A stretch of DNA of 6,271 nucleotides from Peptococcaceae bacterium UBA2264 (GCA_002347475.1 DDXI01000135.1:1-6271); one strand, 5' to 3'. Positions 1 through 5,869 are shown, counted from the first letter of the stretch. Translations and numbers: made by a program. Notes: generated by a model from the letters alone, not told the origin.

Positions 1-93
1 GATATCCTGTGCGAGGGGCACTTTGGGGTCTATCGACCGGCGGCTAAAGTACAGAAGTATATTGAGCATTATCTGGAGCAGTATGCCGATTAG
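1..93 (+). CDS. C-terminal end of a probable MBL-fold metallo-hydrolase (5' truncated by window)
   Basis: Frame 1 is open from the first base and stops at TAG 91-93, giving the last 30 residues of a protein. The segment begins DILCEGHFGVYRP and ends IEHYLEQYAD. An 'ILCEGHFG-[IV]' stretch followed by a basic amphipathic helix is typical of the extreme C-terminus of metallo-beta-lactamase-fold hydrolases of Firmicutes, where the histidine helps build the binuclear metal site. The catalytic HxHxDH motif would lie upstream, outside the window, so substrate and subgroup cannot be decided. The family call rests on recall of this short tail. The coding assignment itself is supported by codon use and by a hairpin directly overlapping and following the stop. 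Confidence 0.6.
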   Translation, partial: DILCEGHFGVYRPAAKVQKYIEHYLEQYAD

Positions 94-117
94 AGGGATA
101 ATCTGGCGATCCCCTCT
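92..117 (+). terminator. Weak hairpin after the MBL-fold gene
   Basis: AGAGG-GAT (92-99) pairs with ATC-C-CCTCT (109-117), an 8-bp stem with one bulged C and a 9-base loop. It overlaps the TAG stop at 91-93. Only a broken T-rich stretch follows (128-140) and no proper U tract, so it is a weak or partial intrinsic terminator at best. Confidence 0.35.
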
Positions 118-160
118 GTACGTCAGCTTTTCTCTGTTTTGAACTATACAGGTTTTTTAT

Positions 161-179
161 TAGAAGTGGCTCACTTCTA
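161..179. promoter_or_regulatory. Perfect 8-bp inverted repeat, candidate operator upstream of the SDR gene
   Basis: TAGAAGTG (161-168) and CACTTCTA (172-179) are perfect reverse complements around a GCT centre. The arm centres are 11 bp apart, about one helical turn, which suits a dimeric repressor or activator better than an RNA terminator. No U tract follows. A TTGAAC (139-144) lies just upstream, but I find no well-spaced -10, so the promoter is not fixed. The dyad lies 147 bases before the SDR start. The regulator family is unknown. Confidence 0.35.
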
Positions 180-252
180 TTCTAGTGTTTATACGCAGCG
201 ATATCTGTTTTTAAGACGGGGGTTGAGGTGAGAGCGGTTTTGGAGTAACAAA

Positions 253-297
253 ATGGATGTGAAATTGTTTAGTCAGTATATAAGGCCTGCTGCATAA
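253..297 (+). CDS. Possible 14-residue leader ORF before the SDR gene
   Basis: ATG 253-255 opens a 14-codon frame (MDVKLFSQYIRPAA) ending at TAA 295-297. A GGAG at 242-245 sits 7 bases upstream at proper ribosome-binding distance. The stop lies 28 bases before the SDR start, so it could be a short leader peptide translated ahead of the dehydrogenase. The peptide has no run of one amino acid that would suggest classical attenuation, and no alternative hairpins were found around it. An ORF this short with a four-base ribosome site can easily arise by chance. Confidence 0.2.
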   Translation: MDVKLFSQYIRPAA

Positions 298-325
298 AAA
301 ATACAATAATCAGGAGGTAGTTATT

Positions 326-1087
326 ATGATGAGATTAGATGGAAAAGTAGCAATTGTAACCGGGGCAGCTTCTGGCATGGGCAAGGCTATAGCTATTCTG
401 TATGCTAAAGAAGGATCAAACGTAGTTGCATCTGACATTAATTTTGAAGGTGCAAAAGCAACTGTCGAAGAAATCAAGGCAGCTGGCGGAACTGCATTAG
501 CAGTAAAAACTGATGTCTCCTCCGAAGAGGACGTGAATGCGTTGGTTGACAAGGCAGTTGAAATCTACGGTACTGTTGACATTCTGGTTAACAATGCAGG
601 CATCATGGATGGTATGGAACCGATTGGAGAAATTAGCACGGAAAGATACGACCGCGTATTTGCTATTAACACAAAATCTGTCATGTTTGCATGCCGGAAA
701 GTGATGCCTATCTTTCTGGCGAAAGGTAAGGGAGTCATCGTAAATAATGTATCAGCGGCAGGAGTACAAGGTGCCCGTGGAGGTGCTGCATACACAGGTT
801 CCAAGCATGCAGTTATCGGCCTTACCAAAAACACAGCCTTTATGTACGCTCAGAAAGGAATTCGTGCAAACGCAATTGCCACAGGCGCAGTTGCTACGAA
901 TATTGGGACTACAATGACCAACATGAGCAAGCTTGGCGCGGAAAGACAGGCACTGGGAATGCCCCTGAATCCACGGATTGGGCAGCCCATTGACATTGCA
1001 AAAGTGGCCTTGTTCCTGGCTTCCGAGGAATCGAATTTTGTAAATGGCGCCGTTATTGCTGCAGACGCTGGCTGGTCTGCATATTAA
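326..1087 (+). CDS. Short-chain dehydrogenase/reductase (SDR), classical type
   Basis: NAD(P)-dependent oxidoreductase of 253 residues, the usual length for classical SDRs. A Rossmann-fold TGxxxGxG motif spans residues 12-19 (TGAASGMG), NNAG lies at 89-92, and the catalytic tetrad is N115, S143, Y156 and K160 (YTGSK). An aspartate ends the second beta strand (D37 in VVASDIN), which usually favours NAD(H) over NADP(H). The C-terminus NGAVIAADAGWSAY is the normal family end, so the gene is complete. The post-catalytic 'PG' motif common in SDRs reads ATGAVATN (185-192), with Thr in place of Pro. AGGAGG at 312-317 lies 8 bases before ATG 326. A second ATG follows directly at 329 and could also serve. 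The substrate cannot be told from sequence; automatic labels such as glucose dehydrogenase or 3-oxoacyl-ACP reductase would be over-calls. It appears monocistronic, and a transposase relic abuts its stop. Confidence 0.93.
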   Translation: MMRLDGKVAIVTGAASGMGKAIAILYAKEGSNVVASDINFEGAKATVEEIKAAGGTALAVKTDVSSEEDVNALVDKAVEIYGTVDILVNNAGIMDGMEPIGEISTERYDRVFAINTKSVMFACRKVMPIFLAKGKGVIVNNVSAAGVQGARGGAAYTGSKHAVIGLTKNTAFMYAQKGIRANAIATGAVATNIGTTMTNMSKLGAERQALGMPLNPRIGQPIDIAKVALFLASEESNFVNGAVIAADAGWSAY

Positions 1088-1088
1088 T

Positions 1089-1262
1089 AGTAAGGAATTC
1101 ATAAGTTCGATTATGATGAAAATGATACCGCCACAGAATCAAGCTGTGAGTGAAATTGCTAAAGAAACAGGATTGTCGGAAGCTAACCTGCATAAGTGGA
1201 GAAAATAAGCTGTAGCCAAGAGAATTGTTTCTTTACCGGCAAATTTAGCTCGATGTTTGTAA
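1089..1262 (+). pseudogene. Relic of an insertion-sequence transposase N-terminal HTH (OrfA-like)
   Basis: One base after the SDR stop, in another frame, the translation reads SKEFISSIMMKMIPPQNQ, then AVSEIAKETGLSEANLHKWR. This matches the N-terminal helix-turn-helix of transposases of the IS3-like type (pattern: KEF...MxPPxN-xSVxElakEtGlsEaTLhxWRk). The frame is cut by TAA 1206-1208 exactly where the family continues with a basic linker. The same frame then reads AVAKRIVSLPANLARCL to a second stop at 1260-1262, so the first stop looks like a nonsense change from Lys. The rest of the protein, the catalytic DDE part and any terminal inverted repeats are absent. ATGs at 1113 and 1116 could start a 31-residue peptide, but it has no ribosome site of note. 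The family match is from memory of the motif, without alignment. Confidence 0.6.
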
Positions 1263-1427
1263 CCTGTATCAAAATCTTTCGCTCAATGAAATTTTCAGCA
1301 GATAAATTATTTGTTCATTTATTGCTGTGAGCGGAGCTCATTTATCGGAGGCAGAGCCGTAGTTTCTTATGAATCACACATCAGGCAACCAATTTGAGGA
1401 AAGAGTAATTCATCCGGAGGTGAAGGT
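1263..1427. other. Intergenic remainder before the nitroreductase; no gene seen
   Basis: Together with the transposase relic this fills the 340-base gap between the SDR and nitroreductase genes. No coding-like frame was found. A small perfect hairpin, TGAGC-GGA-GCTCA at 1328-1340, is followed by TTTAT; it is too short to call a terminator. No promoter with two good boxes was recognised, although the nitroreductase must be expressed from within this gap or by read-through from the SDR. Confidence 0.5.
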
Positions 1428-2195
1428 GTGACCAATGCTCAGCTTTATGAGGCCATATTTCACCGGAAGTCTGTTAGAAAATTTGACATGGCGCCGCTTC
1501 CCTCCGAGATACTTGCCAGGTTACAGGAATATGCCGGCAGTGTTAAGCCGCTGGACGCAAACATTCCCTATGCCTTTATCTATCTCGGTTCAGCTGAGGT
1601 CAAGAATCTCCTGCCTGTCAAGGCCCCGCACTATATCTGTCTGTATTCGGAGAAAAAGGCTAACTATTTGCTGAATGCGGGCTTTGTGCTGCAGCAGATT
1701 GACCTCTACCTCTCGGCCAATAATCTGGCCGGCTGCTGGCTGGGGGTGGCCAGGCCTGCCAAAGAAGTACCCAAACTCAGAAACGGCTTGGAGTATGTCA
1801 TCATGCTCGCCTTCGGAAAGACCGGAGAGCCGCTGCACAGAACGAATACCTCCGAATTTATGCGTAAAAACTTGTCGGAAATATCCAGTGCAGCAGGTGC
1901 TGAGGAAATTCTCGAGCCTGTGCGTCTGGCTCCCTCAGCTACCAATAGCCAACCCTGGTATTTCAGCGGAGATGCCGACCATCTGATTGTGAGTCGCAGG
2001 AAATTGAATCTTCTGCGGGCAGCGGTATATGGGAAGCTTAATCAGATTGACATTGGGATTGCCCTGCTGCACTTGGGGCTCTCTCTGGACCAGCAGGGTA
2101 AAGCGGCCAGTTATGATTTTGCTCAGGCTGAAGTTGCCGTGCCCAAGGGGTATGAATTCATGGTCAAAGTCAAAAACAGCGAAAAACGGGGGTGA
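1428..2195 (+). CDS. TM1586-type nitroreductase family protein (FMN-dependent)
   Basis: Flavoprotein of 255 residues of the putative nitroreductase TM1586-like family, in which two half-domains form one nitroreductase fold. Visible motifs are the N-terminal FMN-phosphate segment FHRKSVRKF (11-19), the helix AGFVLQQIDLYLSANNLAGCWLG (residues 84-106, partly quoted as AGFVLQQ and AGCWLG), YVIMLAFGK (123-131), and the second-half motif RLAPSATNSQPWYF (166-179), which matches the flavin-contacting LAPSxxNxQPW seen across nitroreductases. The C-terminal IDIGIALLHLGLSL helix (207-220) and the ending GYEFMVKV are as expected, so the protein is full length. The start is GTG 1428, with GGAGG at 1416-1420 and 7-base spacing. 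These enzymes presumably pass electrons from NAD(P)H to an organic or nitro acceptor in the cytoplasm; the true substrate is unknown. It ends before the terminator at 2322-2356 and converges with the protease gene. Confidence 0.9.
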   Translation: MTNAQLYEAIFHRKSVRKFDMAPLPSEILARLQEYAGSVKPLDANIPYAFIYLGSAEVKNLLPVKAPHYICLYSEKKANYLLNAGFVLQQIDLYLSANNLAGCWLGVARPAKEVPKLRNGLEYVIMLAFGKTGEPLHRTNTSEFMRKNLSEISSAAGAEEILEPVRLAPSATNSQPWYFSGDADHLIVSRRKLNLLRAAVYGKLNQIDIGIALLHLGLSLDQQGKAASYDFAQAEVAVPKGYEFMVKVKNSEKRG

Positions 2196-2321
2196 TATGT
2201 CTTCTTAACACCCCTGGAACTTGGTCATTACATGGTCGCTACTTACGAAAATTCTGAAGAAACCGATATCGCCGTCTTGGAGAAGCAATTTCCAGTAATA
2301 TGTATTTGTGATTTATATCGG

Positions 2322-2356
2322 AAAAGCACTTCCCCCAAAGAAGAAAGTGCTTTTTT
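2322..2356. terminator. Intrinsic terminator between convergent nitroreductase and protease genes
   Basis: AAAAGCACTT (2322-2331) pairs perfectly with AAGTGCTTTT (2345-2354), a 10-bp stem with a 13-base loop. On the + strand the stem runs into T2351-2356, terminating the nitroreductase transcript 127 bases after its stop. In the opposite direction, 13 bases after the protease stop, the stem ends in TTTT then CC, so it probably also works, less strongly, for the protease. Confidence 0.85.
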
Positions 2357-2366
2357 ACCCCTGAAA

Positions 2367-4652
2367 TCAGTTGACTGTTACTGATGTATCATCCACATAC
2401 ATACCGGAACCGGAAACTCTGAACTGAAATCTGATAATCGTCGTCCCTTGTGCCGGAATCGTAAGCTGCCTGGATAATTCCTGGGGCAGCCAGGTTTTGC
2501 CTGTATAGGAGATCGCACCTTTAAGTACGCCATCCTGTACTATTTCCATATAGCCGGTTCCTGAAGTGCTCATTTGCAGCATGGCACTGAAGGTAAAAAG
2601 GCAGGTTTTCGCTGTTCCGTTTCCCGAGAAGGTAAAGGTCTGGGCTACTATTTTGTTCTTATCCTCACCGCGGACAGTCTTATAGAGGTTGGCACCATAC
2701 AAACCGCTATAAGCTGAACTGCTGCTTACAGCCGGATTTCCCGTTGTATCCCAACCGCTGAAATCACCGTTTTCAAATCCGGCATTATTGGCATTATTAA
2801 GGATATTAAGTGCTGATAGTGCTGTTACCGTAATGCTGACAGCAGCCGGAGCCGAACTGACTGATCCGTCCGAAACACTGAAGGTGAAGCTGTCCTGGCC
2901 TGTAAAATCTGTATTGGGAGTATAAGTGAGGTTGGGAGCGGTGCCGGTGAGGGCGCCGTTTGCCGGGCCGCTGACAATTTCATAAGTGAGCGCGTCACCG
3001 TCCACATCTGTGCCTCTCAAGGTAATGTCTGTTGCGCTATTTGCCTCGGTGCTCACCGCTTGCGCGATAGCCGTCGGGGGATCGTTTACAGGTTCGACCG
3101 TGATATCTACAGCAGCTGGATCGGAGTAAACTTTGCCGTCAGATACTCTGAAGGTGAAGCTGTCACTGCCGTTATAGTCGGCATTGGGTGTATAGATAAC
3201 ATTGGGGGCGGTGCCGGAGAGGGCGCCGTTTGCCGGGCCGCTGACAATTGTATAAGTAAGCGGGTCACCATCACGATCTGTACCTGTCAAGGTAAGGTCT
3301 AGGGAGGTATCCTCCGAAAGACTTACGGTTTGCGCAGCGGCTGCCGGGGCGTAATTGGGAACTGCTGTCCAGTTCAGGGCAGCACAGGCATCCACCAGGC
3401 CCCAACCGAAAGTATCATCCCGGCCGGAAGCACCTAAATCCAGGGCAGTCTCCTGCAGGGCCGAAGCGACCTGCTCAGGTGTGGCTGCGTTTCCTGCAGC
3501 TTTTTCTTTGGCAATCAGCAGGGCGGCCACACCGGCAACATGAGGGGAAGCCATAGAGGTGCCCTGGAAGAACCAGTAGCCGAATTCACTGGTATTCTTG
3601 GAAGTGGGATTAAAGGTATTTTGAAGAATGCCGTCACCATAACCGTCACCATTCTGGTCGACAGCCATGTCGCCGCCCGGGGCTACCAGATCCAAGCTTG
3701 TGCCCCAGTTTGAATAGGACGCCAGTTCTTTATCCAGGCGGGCAGCGCCTACGGCAATCACATAATCATCATAAGCAGCAGGGTAACTTACGCTGCCTTG
3801 TCCATCATTGCCTGCCGCAGCGACAATTGTTACTCCCCAGGTATCGTGAGCATAGGCGAGGGCCTCTTCCAAAGTAGTTGAAGGATAAGCTCCTCCGAGG
3901 CTTAAATTAATGACCTCGGCTCCGTGTTCGGCAGCAAACCTGATGCCATTGGCAATAATGTCATAACTGCCGGAACCACTTTTATTCAATACTTTAACCG
4001 GCATCAGCGCAGCATTATAAGCTATGCCCGCCGCTCCTCTGCCGTTTCCGGTACTCTGGGCTACTGTTCCGGCCACATGGGTTCCGTGGCTGTTGTCGTC
4101 GTTGGCATGGGCATCTTTGTTAACGAAATCGTAGCCGGCTACAAAATTTGTCTGGGCCAGATCCGGGGCTTGCACATATTTGCCGTAATTCTCATAAGCA
4201 ATACCGGTGTCTACAATAGCTACGGTAACCCCAGTACCGGTTGACAGCTCCCATGCCGGCTCCATGCCAATTCCGCCGCCGGCGGCTAAAGTTGCAGCGG
4301 TTGGGGCATTGCGAAGATTCCACTGCAGGTTAAAATATGGATCATCAGGAGTCTGGAGAGCCTGGGCATAGTAGTTGGGTTCGGCATAAAGCACATCAGG
4401 CCTATGTATGTATTCCTGTACTTTTTCAGGCACTCTGCCGGCAGGTACTTTTACTACTCTAAAAGGCTTGCTGTCATTTTTAAACTTCACCAGGATTTCA
4501 TCCGGGACGAAATCGGCAGCAGCTTTTCCAGCAGCAGCCTTTCCTAACGAGTGGAACTCTCGCGCTTGCTGGCCGGATGCCTCTACCGGTATTACTCCAA
4601 AAGTAAGCAGCAGCAGCGAAATGACAAGCAACATACTGGTAAACTTTTTCAC
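2367..4652 (-). CDS. Secreted subtilisin-like serine protease (S8) with two cadherin/Big-type repeats and a C-terminal beta-sandwich module
   Basis: Exported peptidase of 761 residues. Domains in order are: signal peptide about 1-26 (KK, then a hydrophobic core LLVISLLLLTFGVIP, then VEASG); a fervidolysin/thermitase-like propeptide about 47-98 (VPDEILVKF ... VLYAEPNYYAQ); and the S8 catalytic domain about 110-427. Its triad is D148 (VAIVDTGIAY), H189 (NSHGTHVAG) and S366 (GTSMASPHVAGVAALL), with oxyanion N282 (AAAGNDG). A DxNxDGxGDG loop (332-341) resembles a calcium-binding insert known in thermostable relatives. Two tandem repeats follow, about 434-522 and 523-612, each with TDxDGDxLTYxIVSGPANGAL and FTFxVSDG, then a jelly-roll-like module about 623-761 (FENGDFSGW at its start, MYVDDTSVTV at its end). 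GTG 4652 is chosen because AAGGAGG lies 8 bases upstream and the signal peptide begins there. An in-frame ATG at 4697 would put 15 charged residues before the signal peptide and would run through the ribosome site. The likely job is degradation of extracellular or cell-wall-associated protein for peptide nutrition. Confidence 0.95.
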   Translation of the reverse strand: MKKFTSMLLVISLLLLTFGVIPVEASGQQAREFHSLGKAAAGKAAADFVPDEILVKFKNDSKPFRVVKVPAGRVPEKVQEYIHRPDVLYAEPNYYAQALQTPDDPYFNLQWNLRNAPTAATLAAGGGIGMEPAWELSTGTGVTVAIVDTGIAYENYGKYVQAPDLAQTNFVAGYDFVNKDAHANDDNSHGTHVAGTVAQSTGNGRGAAGIAYNAALMPVKVLNKSGSGSYDIIANGIRFAAEHGAEVINLSLGGAYPSTTLEEALAYAHDTWGVTIVAAAGNDGQGSVSYPAAYDDYVIAVGAARLDKELASYSNWGTSLDLVAPGGDMAVDQNGDGYGDGILQNTFNPTSKNTSEFGYWFFQGTSMASPHVAGVAALLIAKEKAAGNAATPEQVASALQETALDLGASGRDDTFGWGLVDACAALNWTAVPNYAPAAAAQTVSLSEDTSLDLTLTGTDRDGDPLTYTIVSGPANGALSGTAPNVIYTPNADYNGSDSFTFRVSDGKVYSDPAAVDITVEPVNDPPTAIAQAVSTEANSATDITLRGTDVDGDALTYEIVSGPANGALTGTAPNLTYTPNTDFTGQDSFTFSVSDGSVSSAPAAVSITVTALSALNILNNANNAGFENGDFSGWDTTGNPAVSSSSAYSGLYGANLYKTVRGEDKNKIVAQTFTFSGNGTAKTCLFTFSAMLQMSTSGTGYMEIVQDGVLKGAISYTGKTWLPQELSRQLTIPAQGTTIIRFQFRVSGSGMYVDDTSVTVN
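2817..3353 (-). repeat. Tandem duplication of the ~90-residue cadherin/Big-like domain in the protease
   Basis: Two in-frame copies (3087-3353 and 2817-3086) encode the repeats of the protease. They are conserved at DNA as well as protein level. The stretch starting at 2941 and that starting at 3211, exactly 270 bases (90 codons) apart, differ at four positions over 52 bases, with a 31-base perfect match (2949-2979 and 3219-3249). Both encode IVSGPANGAL-[ST]-GTAPN. The flanks of the copies are more diverged. Confidence 0.85.
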
Positions 4653-4660
4653 GATGCTTT

Positions 4661-4667
4661 CCTCCTT
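4661..4667 (-). promoter_or_regulatory. Ribosome binding site that fixes the protease start at GTG 4652
   Basis: On the - strand this is AAGGAGG, separated by 8 bases (4653-4660) from GTG 4652-4650. It argues against the longer reading from ATG 4697, in which this site would be inside the coding region. Confidence 0.85.
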
Positions 4668-4681
4668 CAATTCGACAAACT

Positions 4682-4710
4682 TTGTATCCTCTGCCAATTA
4701 ACTCTATAAT
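4682..4710 (+). promoter_or_regulatory. Candidate sigma-A promoter reading toward the GNAT relic
   Basis: TTGTAT (4682-4687), a 17-base spacer and a perfect TATAAT (4705-4710) on the + strand. The start of transcription would be near 4717, about 117 bases before the acetyltransferase relic. The same AT-rich patch holds weak - strand boxes for the protease (TTGTCT at 4729-4724 and TATAGA at 4708-4703, 15-base spacer), so the two divergent promoters may overlap. Assigned by eye only. Confidence 0.45.
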
Positions 4711-4833
4711 AAAAGTAATTAAAAGACAATAAATAATTTGCAGCTGGCAGAGATTTCTGCGCTTAGAAGAAAGCATGATAAAATAGATCAAATAAGCGGG
4801 GATTATTTATATTTTGGAGTGAACTTTTATCAA

Positions 4834-5007
4834 ATGGAAAATATTAAATTACGAAAGGAAACACCTGCGGATTTTCGAAGCGTGGAAGAACTGACCAGAG
4901 AAGCTTTAAATTGCCTTCTGCCCAGTTATGCGATCCTTCCTTTTCTTGACAGTTTCCTGTCTCTCATTATATCTGGTTCACTTAGAATTCCGAAATTATT
5001 GTCTTGA
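4834..5007 (+). pseudogene. Broken GNAT acetyltransferase, N-terminal fragment only
   Basis: ATG 4834 starts MENIKLRKETPADFR and continues SVEELTREAL. This is the beta1-alpha1 opening of a GNAT N-acetyltransferase (family pattern IxIRxExxxDxxxVexLtreAFwnvy.PGcdEHyl). After REAL (about base 4900) the frame goes on as NCLLPSYAILPF to TAA-free sequence and stops at TGA 5005-5007 after 57 residues. It lacks the acetyl-CoA-binding R/QxxGxG/A loop and the rest of the roughly 160-residue fold. The DNA just after the break (CCCAGTTATGCGATC) faintly recalls the codons for PGCD shifted by small indels, so decay rather than a clean cut is possible. GGAG at 4816-4819 is 14 bases from the ATG, further than ideal. 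A relic or non-functional peptide is the best call. Confidence 0.55.
4946..4973 (+). promoter_or_regulatory. Possible internal promoter upstream of the strong terminator
   Basis: A consensus TTGACA (4946-4951) is followed after 16 bases by TATATC (4968-4973). The -35 is perfect and the -10 matches four of six positions. GACAG-TTTC-CTGTC (4948-4961) also forms a short dyad overlapping the -35. A transcript from here would run about 140 bases to the terminator at 5073-5120 with no convincing ORF. Confidence 0.25.
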
Positions 5008-5072
5008 TTCATGGTTCCATTTTAATGTGAGGAAACCGGGATTATGAGGATTGTTAAGGTCCAGCAAAAAGA

Positions 5073-5120
5073 TATAAAAAAGAAGCCCGGCTGCCAATCA
5101 TGCCGGGCTTCTTTTTTATA
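5073..5120. terminator. Very strong bidirectional intrinsic terminator
   Basis: Positions 5073-5091 pair without mismatch with 5102-5120, a 19-bp stem around a 10-base loop (TGCCAATCAT). The GC core GAAGCCCGGC/GCCGGGCTTC is flanked by A6 on the left and T6 (5112-5117) on the right, so it gives a U tract in both directions. It ends + strand transcription through the GNAT relic and - strand transcription of the sulfite reductase, whose stop lies 52 bases away. Confidence 0.95.
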
Positions 5121-5154
5121 CTTGAATGAACAATGATGTACTTAAATGAATAAT
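5119..5154. repeat. Imperfect 16-base direct repeat, period 20
   Basis: TACTTGAATGAACAAT (5119-5134) and TACTTAAATGAATAAT (5139-5154) differ at two positions. They lie between the terminator and the sulfite reductase stop. No function can be assigned. They could be a small slippage duplication. Confidence 0.5.
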
Positions 5155-5172
5155 CAGGATCATCCCTCAGGA

Positions 5173-5838
5173 TTATCCCCCGACTTGACGTTTAAACTCT
5201 TCCAGACCAATCCGCTCGATAAATTTACCCAGGCGTTCATGTTTTTTGCCGCCCTCGGCAAAGACCTTGATAATTTTATCGACTTTCTCCAGAACCTGTT
5301 CCTGATCGAGTCCTTCGTATATTGTCTGGCCAATGCGGGGAGTAACGCCGCCGTTGCCGCCGACCATTAATTTAAACCCCTTGGGCATCCCCGCCACACC
5401 GATATCCCGGTAATGGCTTTCACCGCAGCAATTGGGACAGCCGCTGATGCCCATTTTAAATTTAGCGGGCAACTCCAGGCCGTGATAGAGTTCATCCAGT
5501 TTTAAGCCCAGGCTGACGGAATCCTGTTGCCCTCTTTTGCAGAAAGTGGTTCCCGGACAAAATTTGATGCTGCGCACACAGAGCCCGATGGCATGACTGG
5601 GCTTCATACCCAAATCGGCCCAGGCATTGTCCAGATCTTCCTCTTTTAAGCCGACAATCGCCAGGCGTTGAGCAGAGGTCATTTTAAGGGCCTGGGCATT
5701 ATATTTTTCTGCTACATCGGCTATTTTTCTTAAAGCATCCGGAGTTACCAAACCTCCAGGCATATGAGGGACTATGGCATAAGTCTCTTTGTCGCGCTGA
5801 AGCACTGCACCCTTGTCCAATAAATCAGTTGCAGCCAT
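5173..5838 (-). CDS. Small assimilatory-type sulfite reductase (siroheme and [4Fe-4S])
   Basis: Protein of 221 residues with the core nitrite/sulfite reductase fold: an N-terminal ferredoxin-like half-domain (about 1-75) followed by the siroheme/4Fe-4S half. Cluster and siroheme cysteines are C94 and C100 (CPGTTFC, C-x5-C) and C134 and C138 (GCPNCCGE, C-x3-C). Basic residues that contact siroheme carboxylates in the family are visible at R58 (SAQR), R89 (CVRS) and K126/K128 (KFKMGISG). The length matches the small monomeric sulfite reductases of Desulfovibrio and clostridia, about a third of the size of CysI. It has no extra ferredoxin domain and no DsrAB partner or electron-donor gene in view. 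The expected reaction is six-electron reduction of sulfite to sulfide in the cytoplasm; nitrite reduction, or a role in sulfite detoxification, is possible. ATG 5838 has AAAGGAG (5854-5848) 9 bases upstream. A palindrome 32 bases before the start may control it. Confidence 0.9.
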   Translation of the reverse strand: MAATDLLDKGAVLQRDKETYAIVPHMPGGLVTPDALRKIADVAEKYNAQALKMTSAQRLAIVGLKEEDLDNAWADLGMKPSHAIGLCVRSIKFCPGTTFCKRGQQDSVSLGLKLDELYHGLELPAKFKMGISGCPNCCGESHYRDIGVAGMPKGFKLMVGGNGGVTPRIGQTIYEGLDQEQVLEKVDKIIKVFAEGGKKHERLGKFIERIGLEEFKRQVGG

Positions 5839-5869
5839 TTTCTATCACTCCTTTAATATATTATTGAAC

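Noticed and set aside
1328..1340. Hairpin TGAGC-GGA-GCTCA as a terminator of the SDR gene
   Set aside because: The stem is only 5 bp, it lies 240 bases from the SDR stop, and the following sequence (TTTATCGG) is not a U tract.
2193..2195. Nitroreductase TGA as a selenocysteine or read-through codon
   Set aside because: The protein is already full length with a family-like C-terminus, no SECIS-like hairpin directly follows, and the continued frame simply runs through a terminator.
3060..3302. Open + strand frames inside the protease gene (also 3355-3543, 3924-4244 and 4408-4701)
   Set aside because: They are antisense shadows of a GC-balanced coding region. Their translations have no recognisable family, and the protease frame explains the sequence.
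4650..4697. Longer protease start at ATG 4697
   Set aside because: It would place 15 charged residues ahead of a normal signal peptide and put the AAGGAGG ribosome site inside the gene. GTG 4652 fits both.
5119..5154. Start of a CRISPR or other repeat array
   Set aside because: There are only two imperfect 16-base copies with a 4-base gap, and no further copies on either side.
5854..5863. 10-base palindrome TAATATATTA next to the sulfite reductase ribosome site
   Set aside because: Short AT-only palindromes are expected by chance in such AT-rich sequence, and it overlaps the ribosome site.
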